A stretch of DNA of 64,000 nucleotides. It comes from Anthonomus grandis grandis. Taxonomy: Eukaryota; Arthropoda; Insecta; Coleoptera; Curculionidae. A program made the translations under genes and the position numbers. Of the stretch, positions 10,843 to 21,120 are shown piece after piece. The stretch covers positions 10,566,518 to 10,630,517 of the forward strand of contig NC_065563.1 in the NCBI RefSeq assembly GCF_022605725.1, read 5' to 3'. A model generated the notes under the pieces. That model was not told the DNA's origin, ran no database searches, and saw only the letters and a list, made by a program, of their open reading frames with translations. Positions within the stretch are counted from its first letter, which is position 1. Each line of letters begins with the position of its first letter.

Positions 10843-12361
10843 ATGAATTTCAACTTCATCTCTAAACTTGGTAAAAGTTATGTTAGTCAAAAAGGCGTTA
10901 CAAAACCAGCTCGACAGACAGGACCAGATTGCTGGTACGTAGCTACGCTTTACTTGGCACTACATACATATATACACATTTATGTAATATATATATGTAT
11001 TTTTTATTAATTTGGAACATAGCAAGCATTTTTATTTGTTAACGTTTTTGTAATGTATTTTTTAAATTTATTTATATAGGTAATATAAAAGTAAAAATAT
11101 ATATCTTTTTACATAGATTTCAATGACGGAAATATTTAACGTAATATTTCTATATTTTAGTAATTATAGATTTGTAATTTTTGTGTTTTTTTTAGCTGTA
11201 AGTTCAAATGCACAGAGAAATTTTCTAAAGAGAAAAAGAATTTAATACTAAAGAGAAAAAGAACTTAACAAGACACTTTTTTAATGGGTCTTATTAATAC
11301 TAATGAAGTCAAGAGACGTAGATCAAGGAATCAAGAGCCTATAAGCAAGAACGCCGAAGCAATTTTGTGTTCCATGTACTACGTATGGAAAAGAACGTAT
11401 CCAGGTATGCAAAAAAGCATTTGTTAGTTTGTACGCTTTGTCAGTAAAAGCAGTTTTTCGTTAACTTCACTTCTATTAAATGGCGATAGGCCAACTGACA
11501 GACGAGGTCAACACATTAAACCTGGCAATGCTTTACCCGACGCCGCCAAATTTCCAAAAAAAGAGACCCATTATGATAGTAAACCTCTTACCTACCTTGA
11601 TGCTACTTTGACCGCAAAGAAGATGTACGAAATGTTTTGCTCGGAAAATACGGATTTGAAAAAAACTGTTAAATATGAGTATTATGTAAAGCATTTTAAC
11701 GAAAATGTTGGATATAAGTTTGGAAGACCGCAGGTAGATGTATGCCAAAAATGCGAGGAGTTAGGGGTGAAATTGATGTCAAAAACACTAAACGATACTG
11801 CCAAAAGAGTAGCAGCTGGGGAATTAGTTGTCCATAAAAGAAGGGCTGCTAAGTTTTACAATAAAATTAAATTTGTTAAAGATCTATGCAATAACAACGA
11901 GCATATAGGAGCTATCGTTTTAGATTATATGCAAAATTTACCATTACCTTTTATGCCCGTCAATGATGTCTTTTACCTACGAAAAGTGTGGAAATATGTT
12001 TTTGGGATTTATGATTTATGGGATTTATGCCAATCGTGGACCAAAAGAGGTAGCTTCATTCCTGAATGATTATATTAAAGAAATTCCAGATAAAATCACG
12101 GAATGCACGTATTTAGTGATGCTGCTGGGGGTCAAAATCGAAACCATACTCTTATTCGATTTTTCCTAAATCTGACCATGAATGGAAGATTTACAGTCAT
12201 TCATCAATATTTCCCTGTTCGGGGGCATTCATTTCTTCCATGTGATAGAGATTTTGGACTTGTTAAAAGAGCTATTAGGCGCCATGAGCGGATTTATACA
12301 CCAATGCAATATGTATCAATAATAGCAAATTCGAAAACATTGATGCCGCGCTTCACTGTAA

Positions 12362-12385
12362 GGCCTACCGCACACTGGCAACTTT
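12362..12385 (+). repeat. Left terminal inverted repeat of Harbinger B
   Basis: GGCCTACCGCACACTGGC at the outer edge, followed by AACTTT. It pairs with the inverse at 15678-15701 with one mismatch in the first 24 bases (C here, T there at position 12). It is preceded directly by the target copy TAA (12359-12361). Inside lies GTTGCTCCGCAAC (about 12462-12474), a small dyad that has a counterpart near the other end. Confidence 0.95.
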
Positions 12386-12485
12386 TTAATCTCGGCGATT
12401 AAATAGTTTAGTCACTAAAAATTATTGCAAATCTATTTACAACGCCCAATGATGACTGAATAGTTGCTCCGCAACCTCAGTCGAA

Positions 12486-14592
12486 ATGGATTTCCTAGAA
12501 ACAGCGTGCGTTTGTGCTTTGATTTTAAAAAAACGTCGTCAAAAAGGAAAGCGAAAATTTTGGGTCCATCCTCTGATAAGTAAAAGACTTCTAGATGAGC
12601 AATTTTATAAATTGTTCAGCACTTTGAGGGAACATCCAAATAAATTTTTTAATTATTTCCGTATAAGTATACGAAGCTTTGATGAGCTTCTGGTGTTGAT
12701 AGGTCCTCATATTTCATACCAGAATACACAATTACGAATGGCTGTACCGCCACAGGAAAGATTGGCCGTAACTCTAAGGTAAGAAAAAAACTCATTTTAT
12801 CGAAAAATATTTATTACGAAGAAATATATTAGTATTATAAGCATTTAATGTAATTCAAGCTGAGACGACATTTCTGCATTTCTATTTGCATAAACCTGTA
12901 CCTGTCCTGCGGAAAAGTCTGAAATCTATTGTGCTGCAGTATAGCTTCGATTGCGATTGCTGCTTTGTATAACATTGTTATAACCTTCTTGGTGGTAGGA
13001 ATATGTTGGCGAGTGCAAAGAACTATTTCTATCATCTCCATAATGTGATCCTTCTGCACTAGTTGAAGGAATATTTACAGCAAGACTTTTGGCAGTATTT
13101 TGGTGGTGCAAAGCATTTGCTTCATGGGGAATTTGATTTTGGCCGCTTCCCGACATACGAACGCGTCTTATCACATTCAGGATTTCCGTTCGTGCAATAA
13201 ATTTTTGGTCTTCATTAAATTTTTTTAATGAAGGGAGTAGGGACAAAAGAAAATATTTATCTTCGTCAATTTCATTCTCTGTATCCTTTTTTTCCCTCAA
13301 AATCTGAAGCAGAGATTCCTCATATGTTTTCTGATGAGTTTTCTTTTGGTAAATTTTCTTTGTAGAATGGTCAGTCTTGGCACCAGTACGAAGTTGCGTA
13401 GCTTCACTAGCTTCTGATTCTTCCTCTCTGGTTTCTGTGTTATCTTTCACATCATCAGTACCTTGTTCGAGACTGTTGTAACTAATTCTGCTTTCTATAG
13501 AATCCCGCAGAAATAAAAGCTGCTCAAAGTAAAGATATTTCCTTCTCTTTTTAGCCCCAGAACCAGAGGCAATATTCTTTTGAGCATCGTACTCTCTTTT
13601 ATGTCCTAAGATTTTTCCATCTTTTTTGTAACTCGTTACCTAAAAAAACATTATGTATATGATATGATGTATAAAACATGATGTATATTAGACAATTTTT
13701 TTTTTAGGTATTTAGCAACGGGAAATAGCTTTGCATCACTACATTATGAATATTTACTTGGAATTACAACGATACGAAAAATTGTAAAAGACACATGTGA
13801 GACACTTTGGGAATGTTTGGTGCCACTCTATATGCCAAAACCGGATCATGATGACTGGATAAGAGTTTCCAATGAGTTTAATGAGAAAACACAATTTCCC
13901 AATTGCATCGGAGCAGTAGACGGGAAACATAGTAGAATAAAAAGACCTGATAAATCTGGGTCCGAATTTTTTAACTATAAATCTTTCTTTTCTACTGTTC
14001 TTCTAGGCATTGCAGATTCCAATTATAATTTTATATATGTTGAAGTAGGATCTTATGGATCGACAAGTGATTCCAACATATTTAAACAATCGGCATTTTC
14101 GCATTTGCTTGACAAGAAGGAATTAAATATTCCGAATGAAAAAAATCTTCCTAATGATGAAAATGGAAAAGCTATGCCGTTTGTGCTCGTGGGAGATGAA
14201 GCTTTTGCTCTCTCAAAATTCGTTTGAGGCCATATCCAAGCAGAAATTTAACCGTAAAACAACGAATCTTTAATTATAGACTTTCGAGGGCACGTAGAAT
14301 GATAGAATGTATATTTGGAATTTTAGCCAACAAGTGGCGTATACTCCACAGGCCTCTAGATACCCAAGTTGAATTTAGCGACTCCATTACAAAAGCATGC
14401 TGTATTTTACACAATTATGTGAGAAAACTTGACGGACTAAATTTTGAAGACACCTTTTATGAATGTCCATTGGAAGATATTCCTGCTCTTGGACTAAGGA
14501 GCAACAATGAAGGGTATACAGTTAGAGATTATATTGCAAATTTTTTTATTTCTCCTCAAGGGTCTGTTCCTTGGCAATATGATAAGATTTAA
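12486..14592 (+). pseudogene. PIF/Harbinger transposase (element B), two exons, one frameshift
   Basis: DDE transposase of the HARBI1 family. Exon 1 (12486-12778) holds the N-terminal helical part: KRKFWVHPL, FFNYFRISIRSFDELL, ERLAVTLR. A GTAAGA donor and a TTTTTTTTAG acceptor (13706-13707) give an intron of 929 bp and the junction LR/YLATGNSFASL. Exon 2 has GAVDGKH (first aspartate), YVEVGSYGSTSDSNIF, GDEAFAL, NYRLSRARRMIECIFGIL (catalytic glutamate) and GSVPWQYDKI. Two oddities: the D of the D-x-G motif is E (VEVG), and a missing T near 14220 shifts the frame (stop at 14225-14227 in the original frame). Its intron contains exon 2 of the antisense MADF gene. Confidence 0.9.
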
Positions 14593-15433
14593 AAATTTAT
14601 GTTCTGGTCTTTTGTGAATATACAGGGTGTTTTTTAAGTTGAGGTTTTTCTTTTAACACTAAGTATATAGAACGCAAGAAAATAAGAACTTTTATAAGAA
14701 TAAAATTTTGTCTTAAATTGTCTTGTTTCTGAGATACAGGGTCTTCACGTTTTACATTTTGCTAACTTAAACACACTGTATTTTGGAGGAAAGCAATTTC
14801 GATGATAAAAAATGTGATTATAAAAAACTTTATTTTTTATTTAAATGCAATGAATATTTTTATTATTTGGCAGAACAAAAATTTGTAATTTTTTAGGCCA
14901 TTTTTATTTAACATGTTTTTTCATTCATAACCGAGAAATCGATTGTTAAAAAAAAACTTTTATAATTTGTGCTTTAAAAACGACATTTTGTAGGTCAAAA
15001 TAAGAACAAAAGTTCCTATAAACAGATGACCTAAATTGCTTAGTCTCCTAGCTAAAAATTGTTACACCCTGTATCTCAGAATCAAGACCTTTTTGGACAA
15101 AATTTTATTCTTATAAAAGTTTTTATTTTCTTACATTCTATATAGTGTTAAAATGTAAACCCCAAATTTAAAAACACCCTGTATATGTTTGAATAATTCT
15201 GTAGGTATGTTGAATCTGTGACTTGATAAATATAAAATAATTTGGTAAAACTTACCTTTTTCATTCTTTTCCTTATCCCCAAGTTCATTCCAATTCTCAA
15301 TGAATTTTTCACATAATTCAGTCCATAATTTTTTCTTTAGATTTTTATCTGAATATTCTTTTTGTTTCGTATTGTACAATGCTGGTCGTTTTTCGACTTC
15401 AGTAATAAACAATTCAACATCTATAGCAGCCAT
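12926..15433 (-). pseudogene. MADF-BESS protein of Harbinger B, two exons, one frameshift
   Basis: DNA-binding accessory protein. Exon 1 (15433-15256) encodes MAAIDVELFITEVEKRPALY, the start of a MADF domain, up to a GTAAG donor. Exon 2 (13639-12926) begins after TTTTTTTAG and completes the domain with LQKRWKNLR, then after a frameshift KREYDAQKN, SGSGAKKRRKYLYFEQL, typical of MADF. A BESS motif follows (YFLLSLLPSLKKFNEDQKF, about 13245-13190) with a Ser/His-rich tail. BESS motifs mediate protein contacts. The intron of about 1.6 kb contains transposase exon 2 and a MITE. A start slightly upstream (15463) is possible. Confidence 0.85.
14623..15181. mobile_element. 559-bp long-TIR element (MITE-like) nested in Harbinger B
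   Basis: The ends read CAGGGTGTTTTT... and ...AAAACACCCTG, flanked on both sides by TATA (14619-14622, 15182-15185). The inverted repeats extend about 130 bp with substitutions; both arms contain ACTTTTATAAGAATAAAATT and end in a second ATACAGGG motif. The centre has no coding capacity. TA-type target and CAGGGTG ends suggest the Tc1/mariner group, but the match is by ends only. It sits between the transposase stop and MADF exon 1, inside the MADF intron. Confidence 0.8.
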
Positions 15434-15677
15434 TTTTGTTGTAATTTGCCGGCTTATCGACAAATATTAACTACAAAGCAACTTTTTTCAAAGTAAATCA
15501 CCAGTGAGCGCGATCCCGTTTAAAACAAGCTTGTTCTATTTTATCAGCAACTGTTTCGTCTCTCAAAGAATCCAACAGGTTGGAATTTTTTAGTTGCCGC
15601 AACTAAATAATCACCTGTGTGCGGCAGATCATAAATATTATTGTGTTCTATTTTTATGATTAATAAGTTGCCTATCT

Positions 15678-15701
15678 AAAGTTGCCAGTATGCGGTAGGC
15701 C
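15678..15701 (-). repeat. Right terminal inverted repeat of Harbinger B
   Basis: Reads AAAGTTGCCAGTATGCGG...GGCC on the plus strand, the inverse of the left end, followed by the target copy TAA (15702-15704). Just inside are TAGTTGCCGCAACTA (near 15589, a 15-bp dyad) and a second TGCGGCA (near 15621), repeating the terminal GTTGCC/TGCGG words. Confidence 0.95.
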
Positions 15702-16097
15702 TAAAAGTGGTGAGGACAGATGAAGTGCTAGACTTTAAAGGATGGTCAGCTTATTTTAAAAAAAACCGCAAAAGAAATCGTCGTCACTAAAGAAAAGTTA
15801 AAAGAAAGTTTTAGCATATCAAAATATAAATATTTAACTTATGCCAGCGAAAATCCTGGTTTCGTAGTAGCACGGGATTTTATAGACGGCCTTGTCTCAA
15901 ACAAATTTAATTTGTCAAAGAATGTTGCAGCTCCTCCGTTTCCGAATGAAAGGACTTATGAAGGAAAAGTACCTATTAAGGATAAGAAACTGGAGGATCT
16001 CATGAAAGTTTTAATGTATATTCCTGAGGAAGAACAAGAATTTTTTCAGCAGTTTAAGGAATGGCCTACAACCAATAGAGAATATGACTCTGATTAG

Positions 16098-16683
16098 TTT
16101 TTTATTGTGTTTAAGATGTAGGTTAGGTTTTATTATCTATTTAATCGCACTTTGTAGTATTAAGTTTTAAGTTGTTACTTTGTGCATAAATACAATCAAC
16201 TTATTTTGAAAATTCTATTCGATTCTATTTGATTATAATCAAACGAGAGTCATCTGCAAACCGTAGCTTGCGCGACCCCAGTGGTCACTGGTAAGTGGAT
16301 GGATTTAATGTTATTCGGTCCATTATTCAAAAAAACACACCGAGTACGTCGAACTAAATATGATTTAATATCGTTGGTCATTTTAATCTTTTTTTTCTTT
16401 ATTACTTTAGAACAGCAAAATAAAGCCAGGAGTTGGCAAAATGGTGGGTATCTTATTAAAATAATATTCATGTTATATGATTTTTTTTATGTGGATAGCT
16501 TTTACAGAAATGCGTTAATAGTCATAATTAAATAATCTAATAAAATTACGTGGAATTTGATATTGTTAAGTGAGAGTAGTAAAATTTGCTAGACTTCGCC
16601 TATCAAAGGCACACCAATATTCTTTTGTTAACTTATCAATATTTTGTTTTGTTGTAATTTTTTAAATAATTAATAAAAGTCGT
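16098..16683. other. Gene-free stretch after the DUF7869-like gene
   Basis: No gene. ATAAATACAATCAAC near 16187 could be the polyadenylation region of the gene to the left. CCAGTGGTCACTGG (16278-16291) is a short palindrome. I looked here for the inverse of the 10437 terminus and did not see it. Confidence 0.5.
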
Positions 16684-16699
16684 TTATTATTATTATTAT
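16684..16699. repeat. TTA microsatellite at the 3' junction of the R4/Dong-type element
   Basis: Five TTA units directly abut the 3' end of the minus-strand retrotransposon. With the longer TAA/TTA run at its other end, this looks like an insertion into a TTA microsatellite, which is what I recall for Dong. A self-made tail is the alternative. Confidence 0.8.
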
Positions 16700-16704
16700 G
16701 ATTT

Positions 16705-16738
16705 TTGCCTTGCGGCAATCACACTCCCGTTTTACGGG
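16705..16738 (-). other. Paired hairpins in the 3' UTR of the R4/Dong-type element
   Basis: On the element strand, CCCGT-AAA-ACGGG is followed by TTGCC-GCAA-GGCAA, the second with a GNRA-type tetraloop, and then the (TAA)n tail. In R2-type elements the reverse transcriptase recognises a folded 3' UTR, so this pair is a candidate recognition structure. That role is inference. Confidence 0.55.
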
Positions 16739-16753
16739 GAACATTTACTTATC

Positions 16754-19700
16754 CTAGATATCTAAGGTATCAAAAGGATTAAGCTCTGAGGGGACCCTTT
16801 CCAGGTTGTCGGGCCCTGGATGGTGTGCGGTCTTCTGTACCCATGAACTTTCTGACGACTCGTGTAGTCCTGTCCCCAGTAGCATGTTTTTGTAGTGGTG
16901 CTCACTTAGTCCCAGTTGTTTGAGGTTCTCTACAAGGGTTTTTGGTATAAGTCCAGTTGACGAGATTATTATCGGAATTGTTTGAACATGCTCCATCTCC
17001 CATTGCCGTCTGATTTGCCCTTCAAGATCTCGATATTTGATGATCTTTTCGTTGTATTTTCCTTGGAGGTTATTGTTATTAGGTATAGCAACGTCAATCA
17101 GCGTGGTTCTCCTTAGTCGCTTATCCACCAGGATAAGATCTGGTCTATTGTTGACAGTTCTTTGGTCGATGAGAACAGTTCGGTCCCAGTACAATTTATA
17201 CTCGCCATTTTCAAGAACTGGCTCTGGAGTATAATTGTAATATGGAACTTTGTCCGTCCTCAAGAGGTTCAGTTTAACTGCAAGTTCTTGGTACAGTATT
17301 TTTCCCACGCAGTCATGACGTGCCTTATACTCAGTTTGGGCAAACGTTTGACATCCTCCCGTTATGTTTTGGATGGATTCTGTCACTTGGCATCCATATC
17401 GACATTTGTCACTCTGCACTGAAGGATCCGAAATAATGCACTTCAAGTAGTTTCTAGTTGGAATAACTTGGTCTTGTATGGCCAAGAGGAAACCTTCCGT
17501 TTCGGGAAACAGTTGTCCCGAAGTTAACCAGTAGTTCGACGCGTTGGTGTCGACATGTCCCTGGCCAACCTCGTTGACGTGTCTCCTGTGCAGTGGTTTT
17601 TGTGCCCATGATTGATGTTTTTCTTCATCAGTAACGTGGTGATTTTCGATTTCGCGATTCTTCAGTTTCAGAGGTGTAGAGTCATCGACCACGCATATAG
17701 CACGGTGCAGAGCGGACGATCTAGCCTTTTCATGAAAGAAATTTCTCAGAACTGAAATTTGTCGGTCTAACTGTTTGCCAATGTCTGCCAATCCTCTACC
17801 TCCCTGATGTCTTGGTAGCGTAGTTCTTTCTGTGGCACTTCGAGGGTGGTGTTTTTGAGCCTTAGTCAATAATGTTCGTGCCTTCCGTTGCAAGTTTTGG
17901 ATGTCCGTCTTGCTCCATCCCACAATTCCAAAGGAATATGTTAGTGCTGTACAGGCATACGTATTCAACACCTTAAATAGATTCTTACTGTTGAGGCTCG
18001 TTTTCACTATGTGCTTTACTCTTGTTGTAAACTCAGCAGTGAGTTTATCTTTCATTGTTCGGTGGTCTATTCGCGCTGCCTGCACCATTCCCAGGTATTT
18101 GTATGTATCACCCTCTTCCATGGCGTCTATAGTTTGGCCATCATGCATCTCGAAGGATCCTGGCTGCATCTTTCCTCGTACAATGTTGTTAATACGACAC
18201 TTATCCAGTCCAAACCTCATTCCGATATCAGCAGAGAATTCCTTCACGATGTTTAGCATCTGATCCAGTTGATTACTAGTGGCACCCATTAGCTTTAGAT
18301 CGTCCCTATAGAGCAAATGATTGACTCTTGCGATTTCCCTACTATTCTTCTTAATAGCAAAGCCGTAAGAGGTGGAATTGAGTCAAGATGATAGAGGATT
18401 CATGGCTAGACAGAACCAAAGTGGACTCAGAGAGTCGCCCTGGAATATACCCTTACGGATCGGTATTGTGTTTGTCTCAATACTCTCTCCAGTAGGAAGT
18501 TGTAGATGCATAGTTGTTCTCCATATCGCCATTGTGCTCTCCAGTAGAGTCACAATGCGTTCATCTATTTTATATGTCCTAAGGACATCAATAAGCCATT
18601 CATGTGGGATAGAATCGAAGGTCTTCTTGTAATCGACATAGGCGGTGTAGAGATTTCTCTTATTACTATAGGCCTGGTTGCAAATTACAGAGCCGATGGT
18701 CAATTGCTCCTTACAGCCCATATCTCACCTAGCACATCCCTTCTGTTGAACTGCAATAATGTTGTTATCCTCGCAATGTTGGTATATACGCTCTGTAAGA
18801 CACGCGGTTATCAGCTTATACAGTGTTGGTAAGCATGTTATTGGCCGATATTTCGCTGGATCTTTTGATAGCAGAAAAGTTGATCCCTGAGTGAGGAACG
18901 TTGGAAGTTTATTCGGTTCCATCAGCAGATCATTTATTAGTGTGGTCAGTTGTTTGTGGGTTGACCACAGCTTTTTGATCCAATAATTATGTACATGGTC
19001 TGAACCAGGGGCTTTCCAGTTGTTAAGGCCTTTAATTATAGTGGAGACCTCTTCAACGGTAAATGATTGATGATGCATTTGCTCGAAAAGTTGAGACTTT
19101 TGTCGCTCTTCATCTATCCAACTTGCCTGGTTATTACATGGTGTTGTCGTTGTTAATTGACTACTCCAGAATGTTGAAATTTCATCGCTGGTTGGATAGT
19201 TATTTTCGCAAGGACTGGTTGAAAACTTAAGTTTTCTATAAAAAGATTTCTCCGAGCGTACGAAAAGCGCGTTGTCCTGCTTTCTGCTATTGCTGGATTT
19301 ATATCTTTTAAACCGTCCTGCATATGCCGATAATTTTTGTTTCAGTGTATCCAAACATTCTTCTGGGTTATATTGGGTATGATGCTGGCAACGACTCATG
19401 ATTGCTGTTACGTTCTTTCGTGTCTTAGATGTTCGCACTCCTCCGATAAATGCGATGAGCTGCCCCACATCTTTCCGAATGGAGTCGATCCTGGTCTGCA
19501 ACCTTCTTGCCCATGGTGTTGGTCCCCTTGATACCAAATTGTTTTTACCACGTTTAGCATTAGGCTTGACACCCAGAGTTCTAGTGACAACTGTCGCTGC
19601 ACAGTAGATCAGCAGGTGCAACTGCTCTAAACTGCCAGCTTCCTGTAGGTGTTCTGGTAAAATATTGTTGTTCAACGTTTCCAGAACTGTTGCCAATCTA

Positions 19701-20531
19701 CATGAAGAGTTCACTTTTGGTATTGGGGGTCTAAGCAGCGGATTTGTTCCATCGAACTCCCCTTCTGAATTCTGCCTGCAGTTTTTCAAGATTCTCTTCA
19801 ACATTTTGCGTATCATTGTCACGGATTTCAGTGAGCATTAGTTGTTGAATTGGTTCAAGTAGCTGGTGTTCAGCTTGTGTTTCCGCGTTTGGTATTTCTG
19901 GTAAAGCAGGGTTATTATTCAGTTCAAGTTCCACTTCTCGTCTAATGGTTGCTAATCGAGTTTCTGGGATAAGGTTGTTCCTTAGGATTACACGGTACTG
20001 GTCTACAACGCGCTGTTCGGTTACATTTAGTTCTGGATATCTCTCGCAGAATTCGGCGTAAAGTTGTTGCCGATATCCGACCATCTCCCTTTCATTGTTG
20101 GTGGTTCTGTAGAAGATTCGCATTATGGTTTCATTAATAGACGTAGTCCATTTCATGCGCCTTCTTCGTAGTCCCGCTTGGGTGAGCACTGGCTGAATTT
20201 CCTGTGCAGCACCTTCAGCATGAGGAGCTCTTGGTGGTGAGTTGCTCCGTTGTCGCGCTGTAATTGTTTGAATGACAGGGGCCCGCCTCCTCAGCACCCT
20301 GCCACCGACGTCGCGCATGCTGTCATGTCCAGCGCCGGCTCCAGACATGCCCTGGCGATCCCCAGGCAGCGGCATTGTTCCGAGGCTTCTACTTCGTCTA
20401 CGCTCCATTTTCATGGGTTTTGCTGGTTTTTTGTCCACGAGAGGGTAACCCTCTTGCCCCCGTCCAGCCAAATGACTGGCCGCAGACGTCCCCATCGCAA
20501 GGGTCCGCACCCGGTAGAGGTACCAGCACAC
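16754..20531 (-). pseudogene. R4/Dong-type polyprotein: DNA-binding, RT and restriction-like endonuclease
   Basis: Order from the N-terminus: an Arg/Gly-rich leader; a helix-rich DNA-binding-like block (MKWTTSINETIMRIFYRTTN, 20.15 kb); then after a frameshift in a G run near 19763, EFDGTNPLLRPPIPK; RT motifs KAPGSDHVHN, KYRPITCLPTLYK, YVDYKKTFDSIPHEW, FQGDSLSPLWF and YRDDLKLM; a CRYGC...GGC knuckle in which the usual His is Asn; and a restriction-like endonuclease RPDLILVD...LIDVAIP...EKIIKYRDLE. TGA at 18722-18724 and 18383-18385 interrupt the same frame. YRDD at the catalytic site has R where A or M is usual. The start may be 20531 or the internal ATG near 20408. Confidence 0.85.
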
Positions 20532-20555
20532 CCCCCCCGGGTTAGTAATATAATT

Positions 20556-20578
20556 ATATTATAATAATAATAATAATA

Positions 20579-20611
<33 letters not shown>
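20556..20611. repeat. TAA/TTA microsatellite at the 5' side of the R4/Dong-type element
   Basis: TAA units turn into ATT units at about 20578, forming a near-palindromic run of some 55 bp. It lies directly after the element's 5' end (GTTAGTAATATAATT) and against a LINE RT fragment on the other side. This may be the original target. Confidence 0.85.
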
Positions 20612-20612
20612 T

Positions 20613-21120
20613 AAAAAAATTAACAGCATTATCAGAAAAACCATAATAGTGCAAGTTGGCTGATAACATTTTGTGACATAAAGTGTGAAATGCTTTGCCG
20701 TGCAATAAACAAACGCGGTTGATTTTTTTTCATGGTTAAGTCTTACGTTATTTATCAGGTTGACCAGGTACGTACTAGTACTAAAATTATTTCTAAACCC
20801 GGACTGACAGGGTGGAATTACATTTTTAGAGTCAGCATAGGATACAATTTGATTAAATATATGCTTTCCAAGTTTTTTCAACTTCTGGCAAAATACGGAT
20901 AGGTCTAAGTTCTTTTAAATTAGATATTTTTGGCCTTAGAAGTATAACAACGTTGTTCCATAAGTTTCTTAAAGCTCTTTTACAATATGGAAACCAAATT
21001 TAATATCAATAATTGACAAATCATCCTCGACGGTAGCATTGGTGCTTATGGAATTTAAACTTTTTATTAAAGATCAATTTCTTCATCAATTAAATTAAAT
21101 TTCAACTCGGACGTAATGTT
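20613..21120 (-). pseudogene. LINE reverse transcriptase fragment (N-terminal RT part)
   Basis: Contains ISNLKELRPI (the YRPIS-type motif, diverged), LGKHIFNQIVSYADSKNVI, PPCQSGFRNNFSTSTYLVNL, then after a frameshift a KAFHTLCHKML stretch (the KAFDTV-type motif) and NLHYYGFSDNAVNFFK. These are RT motifs 1 to 3 of a Jockey/CR1-group element. The match ends abruptly at the TTA microsatellite where the RT would continue, so the microsatellite or the R4/Dong-type insertion marks a break. Further upstream (to about 21120) decayed ORF2 sequence may continue. Confidence 0.7.

Larger units (their letters stand above)
12362..15701. mobile_element. Harbinger element B, complete with TIRs and TAA target duplication
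   Basis: A full PIF/Harbinger transposon of 3340 bp. TIRs start GGCCTACCGCA[C/T]ACTGGCAAC and match over about 24 bp. TAA at 12359-12361 and 15702-15704 is the target duplication. It carries a plus-strand transposase and a minus-strand MADF-BESS gene, each in two exons and interlocked. Each gene has one visible small frameshift, so this copy is probably no longer autonomous, although its ends are intact. It landed inside the coding sequence of the DUF7869-like gene, so it is the younger insertion. Confidence 0.95.
10437..16097 (+). mobile_element. Putative DNA transposon carrying the DUF7869-like gene (right end not found)
   Basis: The 400 bp from AGTCCAGTTCAGAG (10437) to the start codon at 10843 recurs at 42355-42885, at the left end of an element that closes with an inverted copy of the same terminus at 45930-46035. 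This suggests the terminus and the gene behind it are one mobile unit. The gene encodes a protein with DDE-like spaced acidic motifs. I see no matching right terminus after 16097, so the copy is probably truncated or replaced on that side; the end given is the gene's stop codon. Confidence 0.5.
10843..16097 (+). pseudogene. DUF7869-like transposase-type gene, decayed and split by Harbinger B
   Basis: Belongs to a protein family common in insect genomes that I associate with DUF7869; the exact function is not established. Exon 1 (10843-10934, MNFNFISKLGKSYV) has a GTACGT donor. The acceptor is at 11194-11195, giving a junction PDCC/CKFKCTEKF. Then come VCKKAFVSLYALSV, NGDRPTDRRGQH, the knuckle-like VCQKC (11740s), HKRRA, LDYMQNLPLP, RGPKEVASFL, FSDAAGGQNRNHT and GHSFLPCDRDFG. 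Breaks: a 23-bp tandem duplication at 11225-11270, several frameshifts (about 11400-11460, 12000, 12100, 15763) and a 3340-bp Harbinger insertion. Removing the insertion and one TAA leaves the frame open from PRFTV into KVVRTDEVLDFKGW. It ends YDSD at 16097. Confidence 0.75.
16700..20545 (-). mobile_element. R4/Dong-type non-LTR retrotransposon
   Basis: A single-ORF retrotransposon with a central RT and a C-terminal restriction-like endonuclease, the architecture of the R2/R4 group rather than the AP-endonuclease LINEs elsewhere in the window. The N-terminal part RRRRMKWTTSINETIMRIFY with YPELNVTEQRVVDQ fits R4/Dong members. Both flanks are TTA/TAA microsatellites. The 3' UTR is very short (about 54 bp) and holds two hairpins. 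One frameshift and two TGA stops make it a dead copy, but its length looks close to complete. Confidence 0.85.
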
